A stretch of DNA of 64,000 bases, from assembly GCF_003854895.1 (NCBI RefSeq), contig NZ_CP033966.1, forward strand, positions 3,782,001 to 3,846,000, in the 5' to 3' direction. The notes beneath the pieces are model-generated. The model had not been told where the DNA came from. It made no database searches and saw nothing but the letters and a program-made list of their open reading frames with translations. The position numbers were made by a program, and so were the translations under genes. Positions 1 to 7,985 of this stretch are shown one piece after another. The first letter of the stretch is position 1. Every line of letters starts with the position of its first letter. This DNA is from Pigmentiphaga sp. H8. GTDB taxonomy: Bacteria; Pseudomonadota; Gammaproteobacteria; Burkholderiales; Burkholderiaceae_B.

Positions 1-1307
1 AGAGTTCGCTGTCTTCGCTGCTGACGGCCGCCGCGGGCCTGACGCCGGAAAAATTCACCGGCCTGGTCGGCAGTTCGTCGGACGCCTCGGTCGCCTTCAT
101 CACGGCCGACAACAAGGCCGGCAAGATCAGCCACAAACTCGACGTCACCTCGCTGGCCCTGGCCGAGAAGGCCGTCAGCGGCGCGCTGGCGAATGATGCG
201 CAATTGAACACCGGCACCCTGACCTTCACGCTGGGCAAGGTCGAGAACGGCAGCTTCGTCGCCGGCGAAGCCGAAGCCAAGTCCGTCGTCATCGATACCA
301 CCAACAATACGATGTCCGGCCTGCGCGACGCCATCAACAAGGCGGAAATCGGCGTCACGGCCTCGCTGGTCACCGACGGCACCGGATCGCGGCTGGTGCT
401 CACGTCCACCACCACCGGCGCGGCCAACGCCTTCCAGGTCACCAGTTCGGATTCGGGCACCGGCGGCACCCGCTCGCTGGACTTCTTCGATTATGACCCG
501 GCCACCGCCCCGTCCTATTCCAGCGGCGGCTCGCCCGCCGGCATGAGCCGGCTGCAGGCCGGCGCCGACGCGCAGTTCAAGCTGGACGGCATGGAAGTCA
601 CCAGCGCCACCAATACCGTCACCTCGGTGCTCGACGGCGTTACGATCACGCTGCAGAAATCCGGCACCACGACCATCGCCACCAACCCGTCGCCCAGCGG
701 CGGCGCGGCGGCGCTGCAATCGCTGGTCACCGCTTACAACTCTTTCCTGAACGTGGCCGCGGCGCTGTCGGCCAACGCGCCCAGCGAAACCCGGGGCAAG
801 GCCGGCGCCACCGGGCCACTGGCGGGCGACGGCCTGGTGCGCGACCTGACCGCGCGCATGCGCAATGAAGTCTTCTCGCCCTTGCCGGGCGCCACCGGCG
901 CCTACACGACGCTGGCCTCGCTGGGCGTGGGCTTCGACCAGGACGGCGCGCTGACGCTGGACACCGACAAGTTCAACAAGGCCATGGCCGCCGACCCGAA
1001 CGCCGTGTCCCGGCTGTTCACCCCCAAGCCTTTCGGCGAAGACTCGCAAAGCCTGGTCGAGCGCTTCACCGCCCAACTGTCGCCTTATACCGACAGCAAG
1101 GGCGTGATCGACAGCCGCACCGACGGCCTGAAAAGCACGATCAAGACGCTGGAGACCCAGCAGAGCCAGATGAGCAATCGCCTGGAACAGATCGAGGCGC
1201 GCTACCGCCAGCAGTTCACGGCGCTCGATTCGCTGCTGACTCAGCTCAACAACACCGGCAGCTTCCTGACCCAGCAGATCGAGGCGCTGAAGAACCTCAA
1301 CAAGTAA
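1..1307 (+). CDS. fliD: Flagellar filament cap protein FliD, 3' part
   Basis: FliD (HAP2) forms the pentameric cap at the tip of the growing flagellum, under which exported flagellin folds. The reading frame is already open at base 3 and gives 434 visible residues, so the N-terminal export and coiled-coil part lies outside the window. The visible part is rich in Ser, Thr, Gly and Ala, as in the variable outer domains. It ends with a helical, Gln-rich segment (around SRLEQIEARYRQQFTALDS-like residues) and a terminal LNNTGSFLTQQIEAL stretch typical of the FliD C-terminal coiled coil. It is followed by fliS and fliT, the usual order. Identification is firm; the start is not visible. Confidence 0.93.
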   Translation, partial: SSLSSLLTAAAGLTPEKFTGLVGSSSDASVAFITADNKAGKISHKLDVTSLALAEKAVSGALANDAQLNTGTLTFTLGKVENGSFVAGEAEAKSVVIDTTNNTMSGLRDAINKAEIGVTASLVTDGTGSRLVLTSTTTGAANAFQVTSSDSGTGGTRSLDFFDYDPATAPSYSSGGSPAGMSRLQAGADAQFKLDGMEVTSATNTVTSVLDGVTITLQKSGTTTIATNPSPSGGAAALQSLVTAYNSFLNVAAALSANAPSETRGKAGATGPLAGDGLVRDLTARMRNEVFSPLPGATGAYTTLASLGVGFDQDGALTLDTDKFNKAMAADPNAVSRLFTPKPFGEDSQSLVERFTAQLSPYTDSKGVIDSRTDGLKSTIKTLETQQSQMSNRLEQIEARYRQQFTALDSLLTQLNNTGSFLTQQIEALKNLNK

Positions 1308-1360
1308 CGCGGCCGGCGCGCAAGAGGGAACTCCGCGGTTTTGCCGCGCCAATTCCCGCT

Positions 1361-1386
1361 TTAAGTCCATCGCGCCAGGCCGTTAA
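1361..1386 (+). promoter_or_regulatory. Candidate sigma-28 (FliA) promoter ahead of fliS
   Basis: TTAAGTCC at 1361-1368 and GCCGTTAA at 1379-1386 are 10 bases apart. The second element matches 7 of 8 bases of the sigma-28 -10 box (GCCGATAA). The first matches the -35 box (TAAAGTTT) at 5 of 8, and the spacing is one base short of the usual 11. It lies in the fliD-fliS gap, where a late flagellar promoter would make sense. This is a motif match only. Confidence 0.35.
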
Positions 1387-1443
1387 ATCCGTCAGGGCTG
1401 CCGTGCACGCGGCATGCCGCTACGCGTTCAGCAGGAGTCGCAC

Positions 1444-1851
1444 GTGTCGGGATTCGGAAATTTCGGGGCCAGGGCCTATGTCAGCGTCGGGGTGGAGACC
1501 GGGGTATCCAGCTCCAGTCCGCACGCGTTGATCCTGATGTTGTACGACGGCGCGCTGGAGTCGCTGCGCAAGGCCATCGGCTGCATCGAGGCCAACGACC
1601 CCCTTGGCAAGACCCGGGCGCTCAGCCGCGCCACGCGCATCCTGGACGAAGGACTGCGCGCCAGCCTGGACCACAAGGCCGGCGGCGACCTGGCCAACCA
1701 GTTGAACGCCCTGTACGACTACATGCTCCGGCGGACGATGCAGGCCGGCATCGACAACGATCCCGCCCCCATCCTGGAAAGCGTCCGCCTGCTGGACGGA
1801 CTGCGCGAAGCCTGGGCGTCGATCCAGGCCGACAGCCAGGTTGCTGCCTGA
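1444..1851 (+). CDS. fliS: Flagellin export chaperone FliS
   Basis: FliS binds the C-terminal helix of flagellin in the cytoplasm, prevents premature polymerisation and delivers it to the export gate. The product is a 135-residue all-helical protein with the family landmarks: an N-terminal AYVSVGVETG segment, SPHALILMLYDGALESL, and ANQLNALYDYMLRRTM. I chose the GTG at 1444 because AGGAG at 1433-1437 sits six bases upstream. The in-frame ATG at 1414 would add ten residues and has no such site. The gene's TGA overlaps the fliT ATG, implying translational coupling. Length fits the family (about 130-140). Confidence 0.93.
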   Translation: MSGFGNFGARAYVSVGVETGVSSSSPHALILMLYDGALESLRKAIGCIEANDPLGKTRALSRATRILDEGLRASLDHKAGGDLANQLNALYDYMLRRTMQAGIDNDPAPILESVRLLDGLREAWASIQADSQVAA

Positions 1852-2195
1852 TGATGGCGAGCCAGGATACCGGCATGGCGCCCGACCCCGAGCAACTGCC
1901 CGCGCTCTACGGCCGGCTGGCCGAGATCAGCCGCGCGATGCTGGCCGCGGCGCAACGGGGCGACTGGGATGCCGTCACGGCCAGCGAATCGGCCTGCGCC
2001 GAGCTCGTGGGACAATTGCGCCGCCGCCCCATCGAGACCTGCCCGCCCGCCGAGCGCGAAACCTGCATGCACCTGATACGCGAAATCCTTGCCAACGACG
2101 CCGCCACGCGCAACATCGCGGAGCCGTGGATGCGGGAGCTGGAACATATATTGCGACCCCGGCGCCACGCCTTCGGCGCGCAGATGTACCGCTGA
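1851..2195 (+). CDS. fliT: FliT-like flagellar chaperone
   Basis: This is a 114-residue, mostly helical protein placed directly after fliS, with a one-base stop/start overlap (ATGATG at 1851; the second ATG is also possible). FliT proteins are export chaperones for the cap protein FliD, and in enterics also restrain FlhDC. Sequence conservation is weak in this family, so the call rests mainly on size (about 100-120 residues), helical character and the fliD-fliS-fliT order. Two Cys-containing segments, ESACAELVGQLRRRPIETC and the following CMHLI, are visible but have no known role. Confidence 0.75.
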   Translation: MMASQDTGMAPDPEQLPALYGRLAEISRAMLAAAQRGDWDAVTASESACAELVGQLRRRPIETCPPAERETCMHLIREILANDAATRNIAEPWMRELEHILRPRRHAFGAQMYR

Positions 2196-2207
2196 AGGGG
2201 CAGGCGC

Positions 2208-3488
2208 TTGGTAGCGGATACCCGCCAGACGCAGCCGGTCAGCGGCGTCTCCCCCATCCAGAGCTGGGAGCGCTATCGCGAGGATGCCCGCGAGGCGGTG
2301 CTGGCGCGGCTCTTGAACGTATCCGGCGGCAACGCGGCGGGCGGCGCGCGCCCATCCGGCTCGGCGGGACTGCCGCACGGGCTGGTGCGGGCGACCGTGC
2401 TTCAGGCCAACAGCGATACCGAGGCGCTGGTCAACATCGCCGGCAAGCCCTACCTGATCAATACCCGCCAGGCGCTGAGCCCGGGCGTGACCGTGGTGCT
2501 GCGGCTGCTGGACGACCGCACCTTCCTGCACGGCCAGGACAGTGGCCGGATCGGCGGCCCGCGCTTGCCGGGCGAAGGCGGTGGAGGTCGTGGACCAGGC
2601 ATCCAGGCGCCCGCCACGGCCGATGCCGAGGCGGCTTCCCCCGACGTGGCCACGCGGGCGATGCGCGGAGTCTCGCCCGTCCCCATGCCGTCGCTGGCCG
2701 AGCTCAAGCTCGAGACCGGCGACACCAAGGTGATGCTGAGCGGCTCGGCCCGCCTGCTGCTCGCGCTGGTCGACGAGACGGGCGGGACGCAGCGCAGCGT
2801 GCCCCTGGACGCCCTGCGCATTCCGGCCGGCACGCTGCCTGACGAGGCCGCGCGCCAGATCCGGCAAGCCGTGCAGCAGTCCGGACTGTTCTACGAAGCC
2901 CACCTGCAGGAATGGCGCGAGGGTCGCCTGCCCATCGAAGCGTTGCGCGCCGAGCCGCAGGCGGCGCTTTCGCCCGCTCCCCAGGCCCGCGACCTGGCAC
3001 CCTCGGCCGGCGCCCCGGCGCCCGCGGCGGAACCCGCCACGCCCGAGCAAAGCGCGGCCAAGGGCCTGCAAGCGGCCCTGGCCGCCATCCCAGCCGACGT
3101 GCGCCAGGTCGTGCACGACCAGATCGCCGCGCTGGCCAGCGGCCGCCTGTTCCTGCAAGGCGCCTGGGCGGAACAGCCTTTCACCCTGGAAATCGAGCCG
3201 GACGAAGGCCAGGGCGCCGATGCCGGCCTGCCGCGGACCTGGCGCGTCCGCATCTCGGTCCAGACCCGCCATCTGGGCACCATGCAGGTGGACGTCGCGC
3301 TGGACGGTACCGACACCCGCATCGCCATCCAGCCCGACACCCGGACACTGCGCGGCCAGCGCCTGCGCGACCTGCAAGCCCGCCTGACCGCCGGCGGCCT
3401 GGACCTGCAACAGGCGCTCGATGGCCAGGGCCTGCGCATGTCCGACTTCAGGATCGCCACGGCCTCCCGCTCGCCGGCCCGCACATGA
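2208..3488 (+). CDS. FliK-like flagellar hook-length control domain protein
   Basis: The product has 426 residues. The middle is rich in Ala, Pro and Gly (about residues 100-300), as in FliK molecular rulers. The last 120 or so residues form a Flg_hook-like domain with alternating strands around RTWRVRISVQTRHLGTMQVDVAL and a following helix. I read the start as TTG at 2208, seven bases after GAAGGGG, and no better in-frame start precedes it. Its stop overlaps the ATG of the FlhB-like gene by four bases, so the two are coupled. It is distinct from the canonical fliK at 9871, so the locus has two FliK-domain proteins. The role of this one is unproven; a second export-switch partner is possible. 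Confidence 0.7.
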   Translation: MVADTRQTQPVSGVSPIQSWERYREDAREAVLARLLNVSGGNAAGGARPSGSAGLPHGLVRATVLQANSDTEALVNIAGKPYLINTRQALSPGVTVVLRLLDDRTFLHGQDSGRIGGPRLPGEGGGGRGPGIQAPATADAEAASPDVATRAMRGVSPVPMPSLAELKLETGDTKVMLSGSARLLLALVDETGGTQRSVPLDALRIPAGTLPDEAARQIRQAVQQSGLFYEAHLQEWREGRLPIEALRAEPQAALSPAPQARDLAPSAGAPAPAAEPATPEQSAAKGLQAALAAIPADVRQVVHDQIAALASGRLFLQGAWAEQPFTLEIEPDEGQGADAGLPRTWRVRISVQTRHLGTMQVDVALDGTDTRIAIQPDTRTLRGQRLRDLQARLTAGGLDLQQALDGQGLRMSDFRIATASRSPART

Positions 3489-3805
3489 CCCAATTCCCCG
3501 CCGATCCGCCCGCCGACGACCCGCTCGACCCCAAGCGCATCCAGGCGGTGGCGCTACGCTACGAAAAAGAACGCAAGACGCCCATCGTGGTCGCCAAGGG
3601 CAGCGGCGCAATCGCCGAGGAAATCCTGCGGCGCGCCAAGGAAGCGGGCGTGTTCGTGCACAGCTCGCGCGAACTGATCGACCTGCTGATGAAAGTGGAC
3701 CTGGACGCCCGCATCCCGCCCTCGTTGTACGTGGCGGTGGCGGAGGTGCTGGCGTGGGTGTACAGGCAGGACGAGGAAGCGGGCGCCGGTCCGGACGGAC
3801 GCTAG
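3485..3805 (+). CDS. FlhB C-terminal domain homologue (FhlB-like)
   Basis: This 106-residue protein resembles the cytoplasmic domain of the export-gate protein FlhB without its membrane part. RIQAVALRYEKERKTPIVVAKGSG corresponds to the region following the FlhB autocleavage site, followed by the conserved helices AEEILRRAKEAGVFVH and LYVAVAEVLAWVY. The NPTH autocleavage motif of full FlhB is absent: the preceding sequence is PADDPLDPKRIQAV. The ATG overlaps the TGA of the FliK-like gene by four bases. Such stand-alone proteins occur in many bacteria and are thought to take part in substrate switching, but their role is not settled. Confidence 0.8.
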   Translation: MTQFPADPPADDPLDPKRIQAVALRYEKERKTPIVVAKGSGAIAEEILRRAKEAGVFVHSSRELIDLLMKVDLDARIPPSLYVAVAEVLAWVYRQDEEAGAGPDGR

Positions 3806-3818
3806 ACGCCAGCCCGGC

Positions 3819-4172
3819 TCAGACCTGCATGTTCATGACTTCGTTGTAGGCGGCGATCACGCGGTTGCGCGCCTGCGCCAGCATCTGGAACGACAGGCTG
3901 GCCTTGTTCATGGCGATCATCGTGGTTTCCAGGCCGACCTCGGGATCGCCCTGCTGGTAGGCCTTCTGGACTGCGCTGGCCTCGGACTGAGCCTGCTGCA
4001 CGCCCTGGATCGCATCGACCAGGGCGTTGGCGAACGAGGCCGGCGCCGCGCCGGCAGCCGCGCCACCGCCCATCAGGGCATCGGGCCGCGACAGCATCTG
4101 CGCCGCGCGCGCCATGCCGGTCGAGCCGGCCTGCCCGGCGGAAGAGGCGAGCACGTCCTGGATGCGGTCCAT
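3819..4172 (-). CDS. fliE: Flagellar hook-basal body protein FliE
   Basis: FliE joins the MS ring (FliF) to the proximal rod and is an early export substrate. The 117-residue product has the family pattern: a variable N-terminus, then SFANALVDAIQGVQQAQSEAS, a DPEVGLETTMIAMNKASLSFQ segment, and the C-terminal ARNRVIAAYNEVMNMQV, which is highly typical of FliE and forms rod-type helices. It is transcribed away from fliF from a shared 200-base region and converges on the FlhB-like gene. The ATG at 4172 gives a normal length (about 100-120). Confidence 0.95.
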   Translation of the reverse strand: MDRIQDVLASSAGQAGSTGMARAAQMLSRPDALMGGGAAAGAAPASFANALVDAIQGVQQAQSEASAVQKAYQQGDPEVGLETTMIAMNKASLSFQMLAQARNRVIAAYNEVMNMQV

Positions 4173-4273
4173 ATGCGGTTTCCCGTGGGCGGTTCTGTGG
4201 AGCCTGGGATAGTAGCCGCGGCGGGAAGGATCCAGACCGGGAAGTACCGGGGCAAAACCCGTCTATTCCTTCC

Positions 4274-4303
4274 TTGGTTGTGACATTCTGCATCAAATAA
4301 TAC
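4274..4303 (+). promoter_or_regulatory. Candidate sigma-70-type promoter for the fliF operon
   Basis: TTGGTT at 4274-4279 and TAATAC at 4298-4303 are separated by 18 bases and lie about 70 bases upstream of the fliF start, in the AT-richer half of the fliE-fliF divergent region. A TGTGACATT sequence lies within the spacer. No convincing sigma-54 or sigma-28 element was seen for either gene in this gap. Motif inspection only. Confidence 0.35.
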
Positions 4304-4373
4304 AAGCCCTGGGAAATGGGACGCCTGGTCGCCCCTTCTTTCTTATCTGGCATTCAACGCCCCGCTTCATTAC

Positions 4374-6026
4374 ATGGCCGACGACACGCAGAACCCACCC
4401 GCCGCCGGGGCCTCACACGGTAACAAGCTCCTGGAGTCGTTCGGCAGGCTGCCCACCCGCCACCGGCTCGCCCTGCTGATCGGCATTCCCATGCTCGTGG
4501 CCATCGTGGTCGCCGCGCTGCTGTGGAGCCGCGATCCGGACTACCGCGTCCTGTTCAGCGGCCTGTCCGACCAGGACGGCGGAACCATCGTTGCCGCGCT
4601 GCAACAGCAGAAGATTCCCTACCGGGTCGCCGACGGCGGCAGCGTCATCCTGGTCGCGCCCGACCAGGTCCACGAGGTGCGGCTGCGCCTGGCTTCCCAG
4701 GGGCTGCCTCGCGCCGGCAACGTCGGCTTCGAGCTGATGGACAACAGCCGCCTGGGTCTCACCCAGTTCCAGGAGCAGGTCAACTACCAGCGCGCGCTGG
4801 AAGGCGAGCTGGCCCGCTCGATCCAGAGCCTGGGCACCGTCAAGAGCGCGCGGGTCCACCTGGCCATCCCCAAGCCCAGCATCTTCATGCGCGAACAGAA
4901 CCGGCCCACCGCGTCCGTGCTGGTGCAGATGCTGCCCGGCCGCGTGCTGGAACGCGGCCAGGTCGCCGGCATCGTCCACCTGGTCTCCTCGTCGGTGCCC
5001 GAGCTGGCGCCCGGCGCGGTCAGCGTGGTGGACCAGACCGGCACCCTGCTGTCGGCCAACGACACCGACCCGAACGGCCTGGATGCCACGCAGCTCGAAT
5101 ACCTGCGCACGCTGGAGCGCCAGTACACCCGCCGCATCTCCGAACTGATCTCGCCCATCGTCGGCGCCCAGAACCTGCGCGCGCAGGTCGCGATCGACCT
5201 GGACTTCAGCCGGCACGAGCAGACCGACGAGATCTATCGACCCAACGGCGCTTCGCCCGACCAGGCGGCCATCCGCAGCCGGCAAAGCTCGGAGTCGCAC
5301 GAACCGGCGCTGGGCATGGACGGCGGCGTACCGGGCACGCTCAGCAACACGCCGCCCGGGGTCGCCATCGCCCCCACGACCGGCGGCGCCGCCACCAACC
5401 CGCCCGCGCCGGGCACGCAGGCCCAACCTCCCGCGCAGAACGTGAAGCGGGCCGACACCACCAACTACGAGCTCGACAAGACCGTGCGCTACGTGCGCGA
5501 ACCCGTGGGCCGCGTCAAGCGCCTGTCGGCCGCCGTGGTCGTCAACCATCGCACCAGCGTGGTCAAGGGCGAGACGGTCAGCACGCCGCTCAGCGATGCC
5601 GAACTGGCGCAGATCAAGGCGCTGGTCAACGAAGCCGTCGGCTTCGATGCGCAGCGCCGCGATTCGGTGTCGGTCATCAGCATCCCGTTCAACGAAGCCG
5701 CCGCCGAAGCCGCCTCCGAGCCGGCGTTCTGGCAACAGCCGGAGTTCGTCAACCTGGCACGCGACATAGGCGTGGCGCTGGTCCTTGCGCTGGCGGTGCT
5801 GTACCTGATCATCGGCGTGATCCGCCCCGCCATCAAGCAGCTGACCACGCCCCCGCCGCCGCCCGAACCCGCCTTTGCCGCCGCCGGCCCCGCGATGATG
5901 GCCGAGGCCCCGGTCGATACCGCCGAGGAACAACCGGAAGATCCGCTGGAGAAGGTCCGCCGCTTCGCCCGGGAGAACCCGCAGGTCGTGGCCACGGTCA
6001 TTCGGCAGTGGGTGAACGATGTGTAG
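4374..6026 (+). CDS. fliF: Flagellar MS-ring protein FliF
   Basis: FliF oligomerises in the inner membrane to form the MS ring on which rod, C ring and export gate assemble. The 550-residue product has a first membrane segment at about 28-51 (LALLIGIPMLVAIVVAALLW), periplasmic ring-building domains with the typical DYRVLFSGLSDQDGG and EGELARSIQSL motifs, and a Pro/Gly/Ala-rich linker at about 315-360. A second membrane segment lies at about 463-484. The cytoplasmic tail ends ARENPQVVATVIRQW, the FliG-binding motif. It is the first gene of the plus-strand operon but is separated from fliG by a 146-base gap carrying a hairpin element. Confidence 0.97.
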   Translation: MADDTQNPPAAGASHGNKLLESFGRLPTRHRLALLIGIPMLVAIVVAALLWSRDPDYRVLFSGLSDQDGGTIVAALQQQKIPYRVADGGSVILVAPDQVHEVRLRLASQGLPRAGNVGFELMDNSRLGLTQFQEQVNYQRALEGELARSIQSLGTVKSARVHLAIPKPSIFMREQNRPTASVLVQMLPGRVLERGQVAGIVHLVSSSVPELAPGAVSVVDQTGTLLSANDTDPNGLDATQLEYLRTLERQYTRRISELISPIVGAQNLRAQVAIDLDFSRHEQTDEIYRPNGASPDQAAIRSRQSSESHEPALGMDGGVPGTLSNTPPGVAIAPTTGGAATNPPAPGTQAQPPAQNVKRADTTNYELDKTVRYVREPVGRVKRLSAAVVVNHRTSVVKGETVSTPLSDAELAQIKALVNEAVGFDAQRRDSVSVISIPFNEAAAEAASEPAFWQQPEFVNLARDIGVALVLALAVLYLIIGVIRPAIKQLTTPPPPPEPAFAAAGPAMMAEAPVDTAEEQPEDPLEKVRRFARENPQVVATVIRQWVNDV

Positions 6027-6029
6027 CCC

Positions 6030-6105
6030 CCCCCTACGCGCTTCGCGCGCCCCCCAGGGGGCGATGCGGGTGGACCGGCGGAGCCGGATCCACCGCATCC
6101 TGGGT
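6030..6105. repeat. Hairpin-forming palindromic element between fliF and fliG
   Basis: A compact set of inverted repeats fills this gap: CGCGC-TTC-GCGCG at 6037-6049, a C-run/G-run pair at 6050-6062, and a long nested hairpin at 6063-6099. In the last, GATGCGG and TGGA pair with TCCA and CCGCATC around an inner CCGGC-GGA-GCCGG, with single-base bulges. There is no T-run, so it is not a standard intrinsic terminator. It looks like a REP-type intergenic repeat or an mRNA-stabilising hairpin. I did not find a second copy in this window, so repeat status is inferred from architecture. Confidence 0.6.
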
Positions 6106-6172
6106 CCGGGTCGAGTTTCTTGGATTGTTGCGTCGGCGCTGTCGCTGGCTGCGGCGGGTGCAACGAAGTGAT

Positions 6173-7195
6173 ATGCCGATGATGAACGTAGTCAATACCG
6201 AACCCGACCAGGGAGTGGCCGATGGGGCGATCCTGTTGTTGTCGCTGGGCGAGGAAGAGGCGGCCGAGGTGCTGAAGTATCTGTCGCCGCGCGAGGTGCA
6301 GAAGCTGGGTACGGCAATGGCCGGGATGCAGGGGATCCCGCGCGAGGCCATGGACCAGGTGATCCAGCGCTTCGAGACGGACATCGGCGCGCACACGGGG
6401 CTGGGCGCCGATGCCGACGCCTATCTGCGCAACGTGCTGACCAAGGCGCTGGGCGCGGACAAGGCCGGGTTCCTGCTGGACCGCATCCTGCACACCGGCG
6501 ATACCTCGGGCATCGAAAGCCTGAAGTGGATGGACCCGGCCAGCGTGGCCGAACTGATCCGCCACGAGCATCCCCAGATCATCGCATCGATCCTGGTGCA
6601 CCTGGAGGCGGACCAATCGGCCGCGGTAATCAACTACCTGACCGAGCGCGTGCGCGCCGACGTGCTGCTGCGCATCGCCACGCTGGACGGCATCCAGCCG
6701 GCCGCGCTGCGGGAGCTGAACGACGTGCTGCTGAAGATGCTGTCGGGCAACGAGCAGATCAAGCGCCGCAAGCTGGGCGGGGTCAAGACCGCCGCCGACA
6801 TCCTCAACTACGTGGGCTCGTCGTCCGAAAACCAGATCCTGTCCATCGTCAAGCAGGTCGACACGGAACTGGCGCAGCGCATCATCGACGAGATGTTCAC
6901 CTTCGAGAACCTCATCGACGCCGACGACCGCGGCATGCAGCTGCTGCTGCGCGAAGTCACGCCCGACTCGCTCATCCTCGCGCTCAAGGGTGCCAGCACC
7001 GAGCTGCGCGCCAAGGTGTTCCGCTGCATGCCGGCACGCGCCGCGCAGCAGCTGCGCGAAGACCTGGACGTGCGCGGCCCGGTCAAGATTTCCGAGGTCG
7101 AGGCGCAGCAGAAGGAAATCCTGAAGGTCGCGCGCCGCCTGACCGAGTCCGGCGACCTGGCCATCAACGGCATGGGCGAGGAACAATATGTCTGA
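6173..7195 (+). CDS. fliG: Flagellar motor switch protein FliG
   Basis: FliG couples the MS ring to stator torque and forms the upper C ring with FliM and FliN. The protein has 340 residues from the ATG at 6173; in-frame ATGs at 6179 and 6182 are alternatives. Landmarks are GAILLLSLGEEEAAEVLKYL near the N-terminus, the FliM-binding EHPQ motif (about residue 130), the linker ILNYVGSSSENQIL, and the C-terminal domain with the charged torque helix around DDRGMQLLLREV and LRAKVFRCMPARAAQ. The last 8 bases overlap fliH. Confidence 0.97.
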   Translation: MPMMNVVNTEPDQGVADGAILLLSLGEEEAAEVLKYLSPREVQKLGTAMAGMQGIPREAMDQVIQRFETDIGAHTGLGADADAYLRNVLTKALGADKAGFLLDRILHTGDTSGIESLKWMDPASVAELIRHEHPQIIASILVHLEADQSAAVINYLTERVRADVLLRIATLDGIQPAALRELNDVLLKMLSGNEQIKRRKLGGVKTAADILNYVGSSSENQILSIVKQVDTELAQRIIDEMFTFENLIDADDRGMQLLLREVTPDSLILALKGASTELRAKVFRCMPARAAQQLREDLDVRGPVKISEVEAQQKEILKVARRLTESGDLAINGMGEEQYV

Positions 7196-7985
7196 GCCGC
7201 TGCTGGGCGCCCGCCGCATCCTGCGCGCCGACGAGGGCCGCAACCTGCCCGTCTGGCGCCTGGACACTTTCGGCGATGCGTCCATGCAGGGCGAGGCCCG
7301 GCGCCGGCCGCAGACGCCGGAGGAAAAGCGCGCGATCGAAACGGCGCTGGCCGCCGCGCAGGAGGCCGACCGCCGCGCTCGCGAGGACGCCGCTCGGCGC
7401 GAAACCGCGACGCCGGAGCCCGCCGTGGCCGAAGCGGCCCCGCGTCCCGTCGTTCCCGTACCGGCCGTCGATCCGGCCGAGGTCGAACGCATCAAGACGG
7501 CGGCCTTCGATGAAGGCTATGCGGCGGGCTACGACCATGGCAGCGCCGCGGCGCGGCGCGAGGCCGAGCATTTGCAGGCGATGGCGCGGACCGCCTCGGA
7601 CGTGTTCGACCGCTTCGAGACCGGCCTGGCGCCCCAACTGCTGGAACTGGCCGCCGAGATCGCGCGCCAGGTCATCCAGCGCGAACTGGCCCTGGACAAC
7701 AACGTGATCCTGGCGGTGGTGCGCGACGCCTTCAACCAGCTCATCGGCGGCGAAACCGGTAAGCAACTGCTGCTGCACCCGTCCGACGTGCAACTGGTGC
7801 GCGCCCACCTGGGCGAGGAACTCGAACTGGGGCAATGGAAGATCGTCGAGGATGCCGGCGTCGAGGCCGGCGGCTGCCGGATATCCACCCAGCAATCCGA
7901 TATCGACGCGACCCTGGGTACGCGCTGGAAGCGCACCCTGGCCACGCTGGGGCAGGACAGCCCGTGGAGCGACGAGCGTGCATGA
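7188..7985 (+). CDS. fliH: Flagellar export ATPase regulator FliH
   Basis: FliH dimers bind the export ATPase FliI and anchor it to the C ring and gate. The 265-residue product has an Ala/Glu/Arg-rich extended helical N-terminal half (VERIKTAAFDEGYAAGYDHG with repeated small residues, typical of FliH GxxxG-like spacing). The C-terminal half is globular, with LLELAAEIARQVIQRELAL and LGQWKIVEDAGVEAGGCRIST, the latter highly typical of the HrpE/FliH/YscL family. It overlaps fliG by 8 bases upstream and fliI by 8 bases downstream, so the three are translationally coupled. Confidence 0.94.
   Translation: MSEPLLGARRILRADEGRNLPVWRLDTFGDASMQGEARRRPQTPEEKRAIETALAAAQEADRRAREDAARRETATPEPAVAEAAPRPVVPVPAVDPAEVERIKTAAFDEGYAAGYDHGSAAARREAEHLQAMARTASDVFDRFETGLAPQLLELAAEIARQVIQRELALDNNVILAVVRDAFNQLIGGETGKQLLLHPSDVQLVRAHLGEELELGQWKIVEDAGVEAGGCRISTQQSDIDATLGTRWKRTLATLGQDSPWSDERA

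Noticed and set aside
2208..3488. FliK-like gene as a decayed duplicate of fliK
   Set aside because: The frame is intact, the C-terminal domain is complete and it is coupled to its neighbour. It is a distinct gene, not a remnant.
1719..3611. Long open frame on the minus strand (630 codons) across fliT and the FliK-like gene
   Set aside because: It overlaps well-supported plus-strand genes, is very rich in Arg, Gly and Ala, and has no family resemblance. Such antisense frames are expected at this G+C content.
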